6,002 bases of DNA from Fidelibacterota bacterium. Lineage in GTDB: Bacteria; Fidelibacterota; Fidelibacteria; Fidelibacterales; Fidelibacteraceae. A program made the translations under genes and the position numbers. Where the stretch lies: positions 1 to 6,002 of the forward strand of contig DAOVOB010000077.1 of assembly GCA_030629925.1 (NCBI GenBank), written 5' to 3'. This document shows, piece after piece, positions 5,991-6,002 of this stretch. The notes below the pieces were generated by a model. It had not been told where the DNA came from. It did no database searches and worked only from the letters and a program-made list of their open reading frames with translations. Each line of letters starts with the position of its first letter. Position 1 is the stretch's first letter.

Positions 5991-6002
5991 CTGTCATTTC
6001 GA
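5991..6002 (+). repeat. Possible start of another dispersed repeat at the window edge
   Basis: The window ends CTGTCATTTCGA. GTCATTTCGA is reminiscent, from memory, of the opening of dispersed palindromic repeats in Bacteroidota-like genomes, and shares GTCAT with the REP-like elements. Only the first bases are visible, so this is tentative. Confidence 0.25.

Larger units (their letters stand above)
5532..6002. other. Gene-free repeat-rich intergenic region
   Basis: No open frame here has coding character or a plausible start. Its contents, in order, are an A-rich leader with AAAGTA heptamers, an intrinsic terminator, a second heptamer array, a long hairpin, a half REP-like copy and two inverted REP-like palindromes, all listed separately. 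The final 120 bases (5883-6002) hold only a 12-bp AT palindrome, TAATAATTATTA at 5943-5954. A loose promoter-like pair, TTGTGT at 5959-5964 and TAATAT at 5983-5988 with an 18-nt gap, is too weak to call. Confidence 0.75.

Overview
The window looks like part of a genome from the FCB group of bacteria (Bacteroidota and relatives), possibly a Cloacimonadota-, Marinimicrobia- or Calditrichota-like lineage. The phylum-level guess is inference. It rests on a TonB-dependent receptor, a large exported protein ending in a type IX secretion (T9SS)-like C-terminal sorting domain, and a PorV/PorQ-family outer-membrane protein lying side by side. DNA composition is AT-leaning and similar in all three genes.

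Layout: three same-strand genes fill positions 2-5531 and look like one transcription unit. The first (2-1168) is the C-terminal part of a TonB-dependent receptor; its plug domain and start lie left of the window. After a 23-nt gap carrying a good ribosome binding site comes a giant secreted protein (1192-4524, 1110 aa). It has a signal peptide, a lineage-specific N-terminal region of unknown function, a tandem Asp-rich Ca-binding-like repeat, a fibronectin-III-like module, a long beta-rich region without a recognised family and a C-terminal sorting-type domain. A PorV-like barrel gene (4521-5531) overlaps its stop by an ATGA junction. A strong intrinsic terminator at 5572-5597 closes the unit.

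The three products suggest an envelope module: the receptor imports a ligand across the outer membrane, the large protein is displayed on or released from the cell surface, and the PorV-like protein may help deliver or anchor it. The shared role is inferred from gene order and family knowledge; no substrate can be read from the sequence.

The last 470 bases hold no convincing gene. They are dense in small repeats: two heptamer tandem arrays flanking the terminator, a wobble-rich hairpin, and a pair of inverted REP-like palindromes (5732-5783 and 5828-5882) that share their outer stem and flank while their inner stems differ by compensatory changes. A degenerate half copy sits just upstream. 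No tRNA, rRNA, CRISPR array or transposase gene was seen.
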